A stretch of DNA of 64,000 nt from Corbicula japonica (Eukaryota > Mollusca > Bivalvia > Venerida > Cyrenidae): assembly GCA_038501625.1 (NCBI GenBank), contig JAZAYU010000019.1:332501-396500 (forward strand), written 5' to 3'. The notes below the pieces were generated by a model that saw only the letters and a program-made list of their open reading frames with translations, was not told the origin of the DNA and did not search any database. The first letter of the stretch is position 1, and each line of letters opens with the position of its first letter. Made by a program: the position numbers and the translations under genes. Below are positions 41,336 to 50,745 of the stretch, piece after piece.

Positions 41336-43195
41336 GTAAGATAAACTTTTACTGACGTCTATATTAAAAAAAGAAAATCTACTTCAAAATAAATATTTCT
41401 GTGGAATAACAAACCAATTAATTTTTGATGAATAATTTAATCGGTTTCACACAAAGTTATTAACAAAACCTTATTTATCATACTGTTAATATTCTTAAAA
41501 TGAAACTTTATGTAAAATGATTTCTTTTACATTAGAAAAATTTTAAGGGGTTGTTAATTTTGTCGCATGAAACTACCTTAAATGAAAAACTTAATTTTTA
41601 ATCTACATCTTAAAGTGCATTATTCATCTCGCAAAATTTTGGATCAAACATTGTCTTACATACATGTATATGTAGCATCGTCCGCCCAGTTTTCATTATA
41701 GTAAGCGATTAGCTTGATTTCCGTCATGTAAATAAACAGCAACTTAGATAAAACCATGACTTACATAAAATGTGTTTATCCTTCTAAATATTAATACAAT
41801 TGTTATTCATTTTTTTCATTCATTTAAACTCAAAGAAAAGAAAAAAAAACCTAATGCAGTGATATTGTCGGCCATCTTGGAAATACGTCCTATTTCCGTT
41901 AACTGGTTCAAGACACACAAAAACATTTACAGTACAGGATTATAAGTCACATGGCATCATGCAACTTTATTCAGCAGACCTTTACAGGGAAGCCCCAGTT
42001 GAGTTTTCGTTAAGACTGTTAGTTTTCTACTGGAAATATTACTTTTTGCTGAATCACCAAAAAAAGTTACAAAAATATATGGTAAATTGTAACTTCACAT
42101 AAAACTTATGTTTCTAATCTGATTTGCACTTGTTTTGGGCCGTATGTCAGATATGACAGCTTACCACATAAAGCTATGACGTTCCAGAGTGTTTCTGTAA
42201 TGTGCATAGCAAAGCACTAACCTATAACGAAAATAGGACGCTACTGAAAACTGGACGGTAGACGATACAAGTACACTGTTTGCGTGTTATGTTCTTGGTA
42301 AAACTAAAATGAGAATTGCTTCTATCGGAAAAATATAATCCCGAAAATCCCTTTTAATTCGTTTATGTACCTATTTATTTCACAAGGAATACATGTACAG
42401 ATATTATAAAAAATGCAATTCCATAAAAATAGTTGAAAAAGGAAAATGTTGTTTTAAAAAAGACCTGTGCATTCATATTCAACTTCAGAAAAACATACTT
42501 CTAAAGTTTGCTGAAAACCAAGAATATTTGTGTTCATATGTTTTGCTGTATGTCAGGTTTTAATTTTATACACGATAAGTGATAATATAAGCAATATAGA
42601 ATAGCTTTAACGCTTATAATGTGTTTTCGGGGTTCATTTAGAATTTGAATGGATTGATGTTAAAGATTGGTTTGTTGATCTTTTTTTGCATTAAACTGAT
42701 ATCGATGTCTGCGTTCGATAAAAGTCTCAGTCGTATTTTCCATATTTCAGCCTTTCACGTAAAAGTAAAAACTGAGTACCCTACACATCCCGGGTACATA
42801 CCAAACAAATCCCCTGGTATAGGTATGCAGCTTAAATTAAACGCCATAAAATAGCGCCATCTTGTTTGCAAAAAAGGAAAAAAAACTTTGAAGACCCTTG
42901 CCCACGACAAATATGAACATATTGCATGCTTGGTTTGATTGAGCTCGTTCATGGGCATTAATGGAAATTCATATTACACATTAGAATCGAAATTACAAAT
43001 ACAGCAATACTGTCAGATAAACAAAAAAAAAGAGAATAATGATTAAGAGAATACGTCTTAATCTGTTAATCTGTTAATATTAACAAATTCCGCTTGTTAC
43101 AAGGTTCAATGTTCGGCGTATAAAAATTAGAACACAGATAAAACTTATATGAAATAAATAAACATAACCAACCAGAAAAAAACCCGTTTAAAACT
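41336..43195. other. Intronic AT-rich sequence with a dispersed-repeat copy
   Basis: No gene. 42885-42985 is copy 2 of the GTTGATTGAGC..GTTCATGGGC repeat (+ orientation). Confidence 0.5.
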
Positions 43196-43235
43196 TGTTT
43201 TATTTATTTATTTATAATTATTATAATTATTATTA

Positions 43236-43290
<55 letters not shown>

Positions 43291-43310
43291 TAATATATTT
43301 CAATTATTGC
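43196..43310. repeat. (ATT)n microsatellite, left duplicate
   Basis: Long (ATT/TTA)n tract at the start of the duplicated block; its partner is at 49366-49412. Confidence 0.9.
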
Positions 43311-43625
43311 ATGTCTAGAATGTATTGCTCGTCTTATTCGAACAACACATTTACGTAAACTTTATATTTTAGACTGCACGCCAAGCCAATTGATAAGTAC
43401 AAGTCAATATTTCGAAATATGTGTAAAGATTGCACATTTTGAACTATCAGGACTTCTAAAGCGGTGGTCAAAGAACCTTTAATAACCTACATTTTGAGAA
43501 ATGCATTAAGATTTAAGATCTAATCGAACATTCTACGAAATAAACTGGTACACTGACTGATTAAATCTCTGAAATGCTTCCGTGCAATACGCATTCTAAT
43601 GATAAATATACATTTGTCATTGCAG

Positions 43626-43785
43626 AAATTCCTTAGATACACTCGATTACTCGATCGGCAGGGTTCATACCGACATCGAGCTGGACGAAATCACGCGCAC
43701 AGACAACCCTTATCAAGAGATTCAGGAGGAAAACGAAGGCAGCAATATAAGACACCGACTGTTGCACATCAGCAATTTTATGTAA
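43626..43785 (+). CDS. Receptor gene alternative terminal exon (truncated duplicate)
   Basis: Acceptor TTTGTCATTGCAG. The first ~120 bp are nearly identical to the start of the exon at 49625 and encode NSLDTLDYSIGRVHTD, then ITRTDNPYQEIQEENE. At about 43746 the copies diverge: here the frame runs 15 codons (ending LLHISNFM) to TAA at 43783-43785. A receptor using this exon would lose all tyrosines after NPYQEI. The intron upstream is duplicated too (43196-43510 against 49366-49615), with an extra ~100 bp before the acceptor here. It could be a dead duplicate rather than an alternative exon; the acceptor and frame are intact. Confidence 0.5.
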
Positions 43786-43948
43786 TATAGTATATGCAAA
43801 GACCCAAATTATGGTTTGCCTCTCTCACCCTAGATTTCCTGAAGGACTTTTGTAGTGAGATGGTAATATTATACGGGATCGACCTTCCAGACTGCTAGAA
43901 TTTCCGCCACAATAAATTTGCAGAATTAATCCTCTAAATTCTAGCCCA

Positions 43949-44522
43949 TTAAATATTTATTGTGCTTAATAAATGTAATATATCAAGCAAACATTCACGG
44001 ATATTGTCCAGAAACATTTCTAATCCTTCATCGGAAAGATGTACCCCGACTGCTCTGTAAAATCCGGCAGTAGTATAATCAATTTCTGCCGAAAGACATC
44101 TTCCTCTGCTGTTGCTCATGACTGCCTTTCTACATAAACCATTTAATCTCCTACGTTTTCGTTCCATTACAACATTGATTTTGTCGCCACTGCCCCGCCA
44201 TACTCTGCACTGCAAAATGTCGCACAAAATTGTTTCGCTACATGTATTAAAAACATAGTCTACCTCTTTATTAATGACAAGTTTAAACAAACTTTACGTA
44301 TTAAGGTCATTTCCACCAAGATGTAACAAAATAACCTTAGGTTTTACGTGGTTAAATAAAACTCCCGTTGCAAGTTATGACGGAAATCACCCCACCTCAT
44401 TCCACGAATGCCTTTCCATCCTATTGACAGATTACCCGGGAGTTTGAGGTTTGCTTTTCCTCTGTCAGCCGCACGCTTGCCTGCCTAATACAGAAGCGAA
44501 TCACCCATCATCCAAATATCTA
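43949..44522 (-). pseudogene. Ngaro SGNH-hydrolase-like domain
   Basis: Esterase-like region of unknown role found in Ngaro-group elements. Block I GDS is in IWMMGDSLL (about 44500). The middle region (44380-44450) reads as a decayed NLKLPGN...IGWKGIRGMRWGD. The late part is an intact ORF (113 residues) with VWRGSGDK, RKRRRLNGLCRKAVM and block V GVHLSDEGLEMFLDNIRECL. In block V the catalytic Asp two residues before His is not present (AVGVH). Stops and frameshifts separate the blocks. Confidence 0.7.
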
Positions 44523-44579
44523 AAAAAATATAATGAACATCACATACATTTCTGAACTCAAGTACTCTAAACACTTTTA

Positions 44580-45251
44580 TTGGCGGATGTATAACTGGCA
44601 AGCATTTGACTTCCAACGACCCATTTTTGAATCACCTCCATACTCACAAGTTCAGCGGCTAACTGTGTCGCTCTGCCAATTCACTAAAACTATTTGATCG
44701 ATATTGAGAACCAGATAAATTCGCTCTCCTTACCGATTTTGCCAATACACCTGCATATTGTGTTCTCTTTTAAGGGGCTACCGTAAGCATGTATAAACAA
44801 GTATGACGGACCGATCGGTCGAATTGTGCGGTATCGATGTAAGCAACGGACGGGACACCATTCTGATTCCTTCTCACAAGGAATAATGAGAGTCACCGGC
44901 AAACCAACTTGGCATGTTTTCGATACCCTGATTATGCCAATATAAAATCTGGTTTAAACATAGTGGTCTCGTAGTTATCCCAGCATACGTCTGCAAGTTG
45001 ACCGCAAATAACCAGTAAATCATTATAAAGAATAGGTTTTCTAAACTCAATTGATTTTCTCAGTCTCGAACATCCATCCAACAATTTTTGACAATGAAAA
45101 TCTGTGTTGGATCATACCATTTATGAATTTTATGTTGACAAGCAAAGCCACTTAGGTATGTACGAATTGTGGAGGCCGAAAACCCTCTCTCAAAACAGTA
45201 TGTAATAAATAATAGTATGTGCTGGACCGCTGCCGGCCAAAAATCCGGCAT
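44580..45251 (-). pseudogene. Ngaro tyrosine recombinase
   Basis: Site-specific recombinase that would integrate circular cDNA. The N-terminal SAM-like domain is in the ORF 45251-45060 (FITYCFERGFSASTIRTYLSG). The catalytic domain is broken: a central piece in 44902-44690 (RPIGPSYLFIHAYGSPL) and, in another frame, MGRWKSNACQLYIR at about 44585-44625 with the Arg and final Tyr of the active site. Frameshifts at 45060-44900 and 44690-44630. Confidence 0.75.
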
Positions 45252-45331
45252 GTTATATTGGGCTCAAAAATGACAGAATGTGGACATGGCCTTCTGATAT
45301 GCAAGTATTGTGTTCGGAACCTGTCTACCAG

Positions 45332-45690
45332 CTAATAACTTTGGGATTCCACTTTGAAGACATTCCAAAGATGGGGTGGTACTTGATCTGGCTGAATCTC
45401 TTCGTCGAGCGCTAACTTGCGGAACCTGCAAAACTGAAGCCGAGACAAAGAGTCACAAATAGCGTTATGGGTCCCGCGATCATGAGCCGATCGTACAAAA
45501 ATATTGTATTTTAAGCATAACACCGTGAGTTTACGAATCAAAATCATCACTTTCTCAGACTTCGACGACATTGAATTTATTATGTGGACTACCGCTTTAT
45601 TATCACAATTGAACATAATCTTTTTGTTTTGTAGTGAAGCGCCCCAAATGTGAATTGCCACAACAATGGGAAACAACTCCAGTATCTGAA
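45332..45690 (-). pseudogene. Ngaro RNase H, C-terminal half
   Basis: FPIVVAIHIWGASLQNKKI, CDNKAVVHIINSM, then AHDRGTHNAICDSLSRLQF: the RNase H end of DIRS/Ngaro Pol. Its N-terminal half (LYTDAAGTYGFG, WPHEW) is at 46780-46956, separated by the LINE insertion. Confidence 0.8.
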
Positions 45691-46775
45691 TCTACCATAT
45701 ACTCCAGACCCTCTTAACAGAGTATCACGTGTAGTGCGCAGTCTGAATGTTTTGGGAGTAGCATTAGATTTAAATTAAAAGGTGTAAATTTTAATGGTAG
45801 TTTTGGTTGGTTCCTGTAATTTACCCGAAGACACTTTACAAGCAGAAAAGCAAGAAGAAGCTTACAGGAAGCTAGAAGTACTTGTCTTTAATTTGGTTTA
45901 CCCAGGGTACTACAAAAAGGAAAGATGAATAACAGATGATGATTGAATGATGTGGATGAGAAACAAATGGTCTGATGGGGATGAAGAATGTGGATGAAGG
46001 TTGATGATTATTTGTAGCACTCTGGGTTAGAAACAATGGCTATACAGCCTTGCCTTGAATAAGGCCAGGCTGTCTGCCTGAGTGATGTCCGGTGGTAGAC
46101 TATTCCAGATCTTCGCCGTACGTGGGAAGAATGAATGCCTATGCCCGTCAACCCTGGAGAAGGGGATACTGTATCTGTGTCTCTGTGTTTTATGTATGTA
46201 TTGAGGAAACTGGATCCTTACTAGGTTTTGTTGGATTTTATAAAACGTACATAATGATGCTTCTTTACGGCGTTTTTCTAGAGTAGGTAAATTGATCTTA
46301 TTTAGTAATTTGGTAATGCTGCTTGTGTAACTGTTGTCATTAAAAATAAATCTAACTGCACGATGCTGAATCATTTCTATCTGGTTTATGTACTTCGTTT
46401 GCCAGGGATCCCAGACGGAGACACAATACTCCAAACAAGGGCGAACATATGTCTTATAGGCTATTTCTTTGAGTTTTGGGATATCAGTTTGGATATTTCT
46501 TTTGATGAATTTGAGGGTGCTGTTAGCTTTAGTTGTGAGATTGTTGATGTGTTTAGCCCAAGAGATGGTTGAAGAGATTGTTACTCCAAGATACTTTGCG
46601 AGTGAGGAAGATCGAAGTGTTACGCCATGAAGTTTGTAAGGAAAGATGATGGGCTTTTTTCTGTTTGTGACCCGTAACACTTCACATTTTTCAGGATTGA
46701 AGACATCAACCATTCTTCCTCCCATGACTGAAGCTTGTCTAGGTCTGTTTGTAATGTGTACAGTTATGTCATCAG
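45691..46775 (-). mobile_element. CR1/Jockey-like LINE 3' fragment nested in the Ngaro element
   Basis: 5'-truncated LINE. Its coding part (46770 to stop 46027) is the end of a LINE reverse transcriptase: FNPEKCEVLRVTNR, LGVTISSTISWAKHI, KTYVRPCLEYCVSVWDP, IEMIQHRAVRFI, then FFPRTAKIWNSLP and ALFKARL. It is followed by a 3' UTR with GATGATGATTGAATGATG-type repeats (45900-46010). By chance it is in frame with the Ngaro RNase H start, producing one 309-residue hybrid ORF. Insertion points are estimated from where RNase H similarity stops and resumes. Confidence 0.85.
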
Positions 46776-47182
46776 AAACACCATTTGCTCGCCACTCATG
46801 TGGCCAGACCGCGGCACACCATTTGCCTCTAAAATAACAACCAAAACCGTATGTACCGGCTGCGTCAGTATATAACTCACAATCAGCATTAGATACCCAG
46901 AACCAATCATGGAACACTAACACTGCGTTATAAATAGAAATAAAATCAAGACACATTCTTAATCAGCCTTTATTGGATTTGTCACGCGTATGTATGGTAC
47001 TGCTTGTTTAAACCACACGTTGCATTAATCAATCGCCTACAGAATGGCCTACATGGATAAATGACCCGACATGCAAAATTAAGCCCACCAATCAGACTCT
47101 GCATTGCTTTAATCGTTACCTTTTCTTTTCGTAAAACATTTTCAATTTTATCAACAATATCCGGAATTTTTTCCCGAGGCAT
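46776..47182 (-). pseudogene. Ngaro RT thumb and RNase H N-terminal half
   Basis: MPREKIPDIVDKIENVLRKE, then IKAMQSLIGGLNFACRVI and CRPFCRRLIN is the conserved thumb-RNase H connection of DIRS-like Pol. It is followed (46956-46780) by SNADCELYTDAAGTYGFGCY and KWCAAVWPHEW, the RNase H start. The palm is missing upstream. Confidence 0.8.
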
Positions 47183-47239
47183 CCTAACATTTTAGGCATT
47201 TTAAGTGAATCTAACTCAAGACATAAGAAACATAAGACC

Positions 47240-48168
47240 ACGTCCTTAACGGGTACATGTATGCAAAAATTTGCAATTCTGCCAGTTACAACGGCCCTGA
47301 TTAAAGTCTAAACAGTTTGCACGGGACGCACTGTTAGTCGTCTGTAACACCTGATACTGAGTTTATCTGAATGAACCACAACGCAACCATAAATCTTGGT
47401 TGCTAGCCGACCAGGAACCTGGGTATGAGGCCTGCCTTATTCTAAATGGTTCATCATACGTTATCCAGGCGTAACCGCCCTGCTTTTGTGCAACACTCTC
47501 TTATAAGTGACATGTACTGCAGCATTTCACTTGCTTTGGCCGGATTCGCCTGAATGAATACGGACATGTAAATAATAAATGCATCATTTTTCTACGGTTT
47601 GAATTTTGTCTTTGCAATTTGAAGGTTTGGACTCATGTCTGCCACTGGGTGACAGACGCAAGGTACATCCATTGAAATTTCGTCTAGATCAACTGCACCT
47701 TTTTAACAACAAAGCCAAATTAACATATTCCCCCCGTTCAATCTGCTTTCTTAAACTTATAGGAATATGATCCGATAAATAATCTGTTAAACAGCGTACT
47801 GGTTCGACGTCCTGGCCAATGACTGTAGGGGATGGATCTGTACTAAAATGTCTATTGTTCAAGTTTGCCCTATCGGACTGGCCGACAGAAAGCGGCCCCA
47901 ATGCGGTACCTTCAGTGCTCGAACCGGGTAGTAATTCTGGAATATTGGACATTATGGGATTTTCTGTCCCGCCACACTCTAGCCGATTAACTTGATTGTT
48001 TAATAATGATGCAAAATCTACTGTGGGAATAATACCTGTACGAGCCTCTTCAGTTGAGGCCAAGGTGACATGCTCCGGTTTCGGTTCCACCCGTGATTCC
48101 TTTACCGATTGTCGCCTTTTCTCCACCTGCGAACTAAGTTCGTCTGCGGTCTTTCTTTTCTTGACCAC
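47240..48168 (-). pseudogene. Ngaro Gag-like ORF1 with CCCH zinc finger
   Basis: N-terminal basic start (VKKRKTADEL), long low-complexity part, then the characteristic LSDHIPISLRKQIERGEYVN and LALLLK (stop at 47689). In the next frame the protein continues with AFIIYMSVFIQANPAKASEM, WITYDEPFRIRQASYPG and a CCCH finger, CLDFNQGRCNWQNCKFLH (about 47262-47320). A stop after LLLKRCS and frameshifts near 47480 break it. Confidence 0.75.
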
Positions 48169-48200
48169 TTTTCCTCTCTCATTTTTTTCGGCGTTAGCTG

Positions 48201-48630
48201 TCTAAGCTTACTTTTGACCTAGTTTTTCGACCAATGAAATGTTGTAAATAATACTCGTATTCTCTTATTATGCAGTGGGAAAATGAAATAAACTATTTCG
48301 ATTGGTATCTATTTACACCAGAGAGGCATCTAGCAGGGTGGAGAGGTATCTAGTTGGATTTTTATTATTATGCGGCGGAAAAATCAAATAGATTAATTCG
48401 ATTGGTTGTTAGTAAGTGTTGTATTGGAGGAAAACATATTTACGATTTAACTAACCAGTTAAGTCAATATTGATGGCTTAAATACAATATTATATGGACT
48501 ATTCTTTGGTGTCAGGTAAACACTTGCATACAATACACAGTGTAAAACGAAAGAGAAGTGTAGATATTCCTAGTTCTTACTGGTTCCTTTCTAGTTCCTT
48601 TGATACCGATTGTTAATTTCAAGTATGAAA
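48201..48630. other. Spacer right of the Ngaro element
   Basis: Contains a two-copy repeat (TTATTATGCAGTGGGAAAATGA / TTATTATGCGGCGGAAAAAT, each followed by TTCGATTGGT; about 48266-48310 and 48362-48410), possibly part of the Ngaro terminal repeats. Confidence 0.4.
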
Positions 48631-48635
48631 TACAA

Positions 48636-48712
48636 GATCATTGTAGTGTAGTGGCTAACACTGTCGCCTGTCAAGCGGAGGCCCCGGGTTCAATACTCAG
48701 GACGGACACTTT
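48636..48712 (+). repeat. tRNA-Asp-like SINE head or tRNA pseudogene
   Basis: GTAGTGTAGTGGCTAACAC (box A-like), CGCCTGTCAAGCGGAGG (resembles the Asp anticodon arm, GTC) and GGGTTCAATACTC (box B-like) occur in tRNA order, followed by a T6 run. The acceptor stem does not pair well, so it is not a functional tRNA; most likely the 5' part of a SINE. Confidence 0.65.
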
Positions 48713-49365
48713 TTTAAAGTTAATATACGTAAAAGTTGGTAGATTTCGCTCTTGTAACAGGCTGTTATTATTTATATTTATTAAATTTCAAGGACATTTA
48801 TTCATCTTGAATTCTTACTCTACACGAGGTATTTTATTGAAACTGAATATTTTGCTTCTTTAATCGACTTGTTATCACTGAATGAAATTGTTGCAACAGC
48901 TTCAATATTTTTTGAAAGACACTTTCAATAAATTTATGAGTTGTCATGATTTGGTCGCTTAATCTCTAAGTCATACTAAGAAGGCAAGGAGGGTTCGTCA
49001 ACAGCTATAACAAATAAAATAAACTAACTAAACTGTGTCTGCTTTGCCTCTCGGTATTTCTTTCTTTCTTATATACATGAATATATAAATCTTTTCCATC
49101 AACGCCGTTTATCTTTTTTAAAGATATTTCTTGTATTAATTATTGCGATTAAGCAAGATTAAGTTCTTTTATTAAATGTGGCGTCCTGTCTATGTTAGAG
49201 CGTAAGCAGAAAGGCGGATGTGACGTCACATTCTAGAATCTTCCAAAATAACGATAACTCCTGTCGTCACCGTGTTCTTTTTAAATTGTCTCCCTTACAC
49301 TTAATTGACAACCTTAACACAATTCGCTCCCGAAAATAATCGGTTATTTTAAATGACAATAACCG

Positions 49366-49373
49366 GAATTATT

Positions 49374-49412
<39 letters not shown>

Positions 49413-49624
49413 TAATATATTTCAATAATTGTATATCTAGAATGAATTGCTCGTCTTATTAGAACCACACATTTACGTAAACTTTATATTTTAGACTGCT
49501 CGACAAGCCAATTGATAAGTAAAAGTCAATCTTTCGAAATATGTGTAAAGATTGCACATTTTAAACTATCAGGACTGCTAAAACGGTGGTCAAAGAACCT
49601 TTAATAATTTATTTTTCATTGTAG
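49366..49624 (+). repeat. Duplicated intron block, right copy
   Basis: (ATT)n tract, then TTTAATATATTTCAATAATTG and sequence nearly identical to 43290-43510, continuing into the duplicated exon. Together with 43196-43745 it forms a ~0.4-0.55-kb duplication flanking the Ngaro element. Confidence 0.85.
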
Positions 49625-49994
49625 AAATTCCTTAGATACAATCGATTACTCGATCGGCAGGGTTCATACCGACATCGAGCTGGACGAAATCACACGCACA
49701 GACAACCCTTATCAAGAGATTCAGGAGGAAAACGAAGTCAGCAACGGTTACATAGAATTCTCAGAGAGTTTGAACGACCACTACAATAGTCTAGACTATG
49801 CAACGATTCAAATGTTAAGATCTGACGATTTGGCATCTGATGGATATTTAAAGCCAATCCCGAAGGATGAGGACATATCTGGAGAGAGTCTTAGGCCACA
49901 AGAAATCAATGTTAGAGAGCCTGGCAATGAACTTCCAATAATGTCCTCGCAACAAGAAGACACTGCTTCGGGTGGATATCTTCATCCCGTCTAA
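49625..49994 (+). CDS. Receptor gene terminal exon: tyrosine-rich cytoplasmic tail
   Basis: Acceptor TTTTTCATTGTAG; phase 2 entry; 122 codons to TAA at 49992-49994. The tail carries several tyrosine motifs: TLDYSIG-like, NPYQEI, NGYIEF, HYNSL, SLDYATI, DGYLKPI and GGYLHPV. LDYATI fits the ITIM consensus ([SIVL]xYxx[ILV]); YLKP and YLHP fit YxxP sites bound by Crk-type SH2 domains. This suggests a phosphotyrosine-signalling receptor. Binding partners are inferred from motif rules only. Polyadenylation signals lie 0.65-0.75 kb downstream. Confidence 0.85.
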
Positions 49995-50745
49995 GATTTT
50001 TATGCAATTTACTGTCGACCGCACTAACTTAGATCAGATTACTGTCAGATGAGGGAAAGAGTTAAATATTTGGCGCAGGACAGAGGGGCTGAAGGACTTA
50101 TACATATATGTTATGAATATTAAGGTTAAATATATATAAACGTTTTCGATGCCGATAGTAAGTTACTTAATCCGTCTAGTGTAACGAGTTCTCTGTTACA
50201 TGTTCTACCACATCACACCCCTGTAATTCACCAATGTGTTTTTGTAAGGATGGCTTTAATATTTTAGATATATTTTTCTTTTCTTTTTTGAATGATGCGT
50301 GATAATATAATTTGGTATTGTAACCTCTATGGTTCAATATTTTGTTCATTGTTTTTTTTTGTGTCTCTTTACACATTGGCGTGTAATCTTGCTCTACCGA
50401 TTTACATAATTGGTGATTGGAGTGGCTTTGCCTTTTTATGTGGCTTTCCATATATCAGCTTTAACGGAAGGAAACGACAAACGTACTTAGTATGTGTGTT
50501 TTTCGCAACCGTAAAAAGTACGGTGCAAATTCCATCAGTGAATCGTAAGATTAACGTACTGATATTTTGTGCGGGACAACCTCATTTGTGTTATGGCATT
50601 TTTCTTTTCATGTATATCTTTCGAACTACCTCAAGATTAGGTGAAGCTCAATAAAGCTCACAATGCAGAAAAGCTAGCAAACTTTCTTGATCTAGATCTT
50701 TCGATTGAAATGGTTTCTAAAGTACTTAATATATGAATAAAGAAG
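49995..50745 (+). promoter_or_regulatory. Receptor gene 3' UTR with poly(A) signals
   Basis: AATAAA at 50650-50655 and 50736-50741 on the coding strand, the nearest downstream signals. No ORF of interest. Confidence 0.55.

Larger units (their letters stand above)
43850..48200 (-). mobile_element. Ngaro/DIRS-type tyrosine-recombinase retrotransposon, deleted and interrupted
   Basis: Minus-strand order: Gag-like ORF1 (48168-47240), RT thumb remnant plus RNase H (47182-45332, interrupted by a LINE), tyrosine recombinase (45251-44580), SGNH-hydrolase-like region (44522-43949). This order and the SGNH region are typical of Ngaro elements. The RT fingers/palm with the catalytic Asp motif is absent between 47240 and 47183, so a large internal deletion has occurred. 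Ends are approximate; split direct repeats were not resolved. It sits in or next to the duplicated terminal exon region of the receptor gene. Confidence 0.8.

Noticed and set aside
46027..46956. A 309-residue single gene
   Set aside because: It is a chance in-frame join of Ngaro RNase H and a nested LINE RT tail, not one protein.
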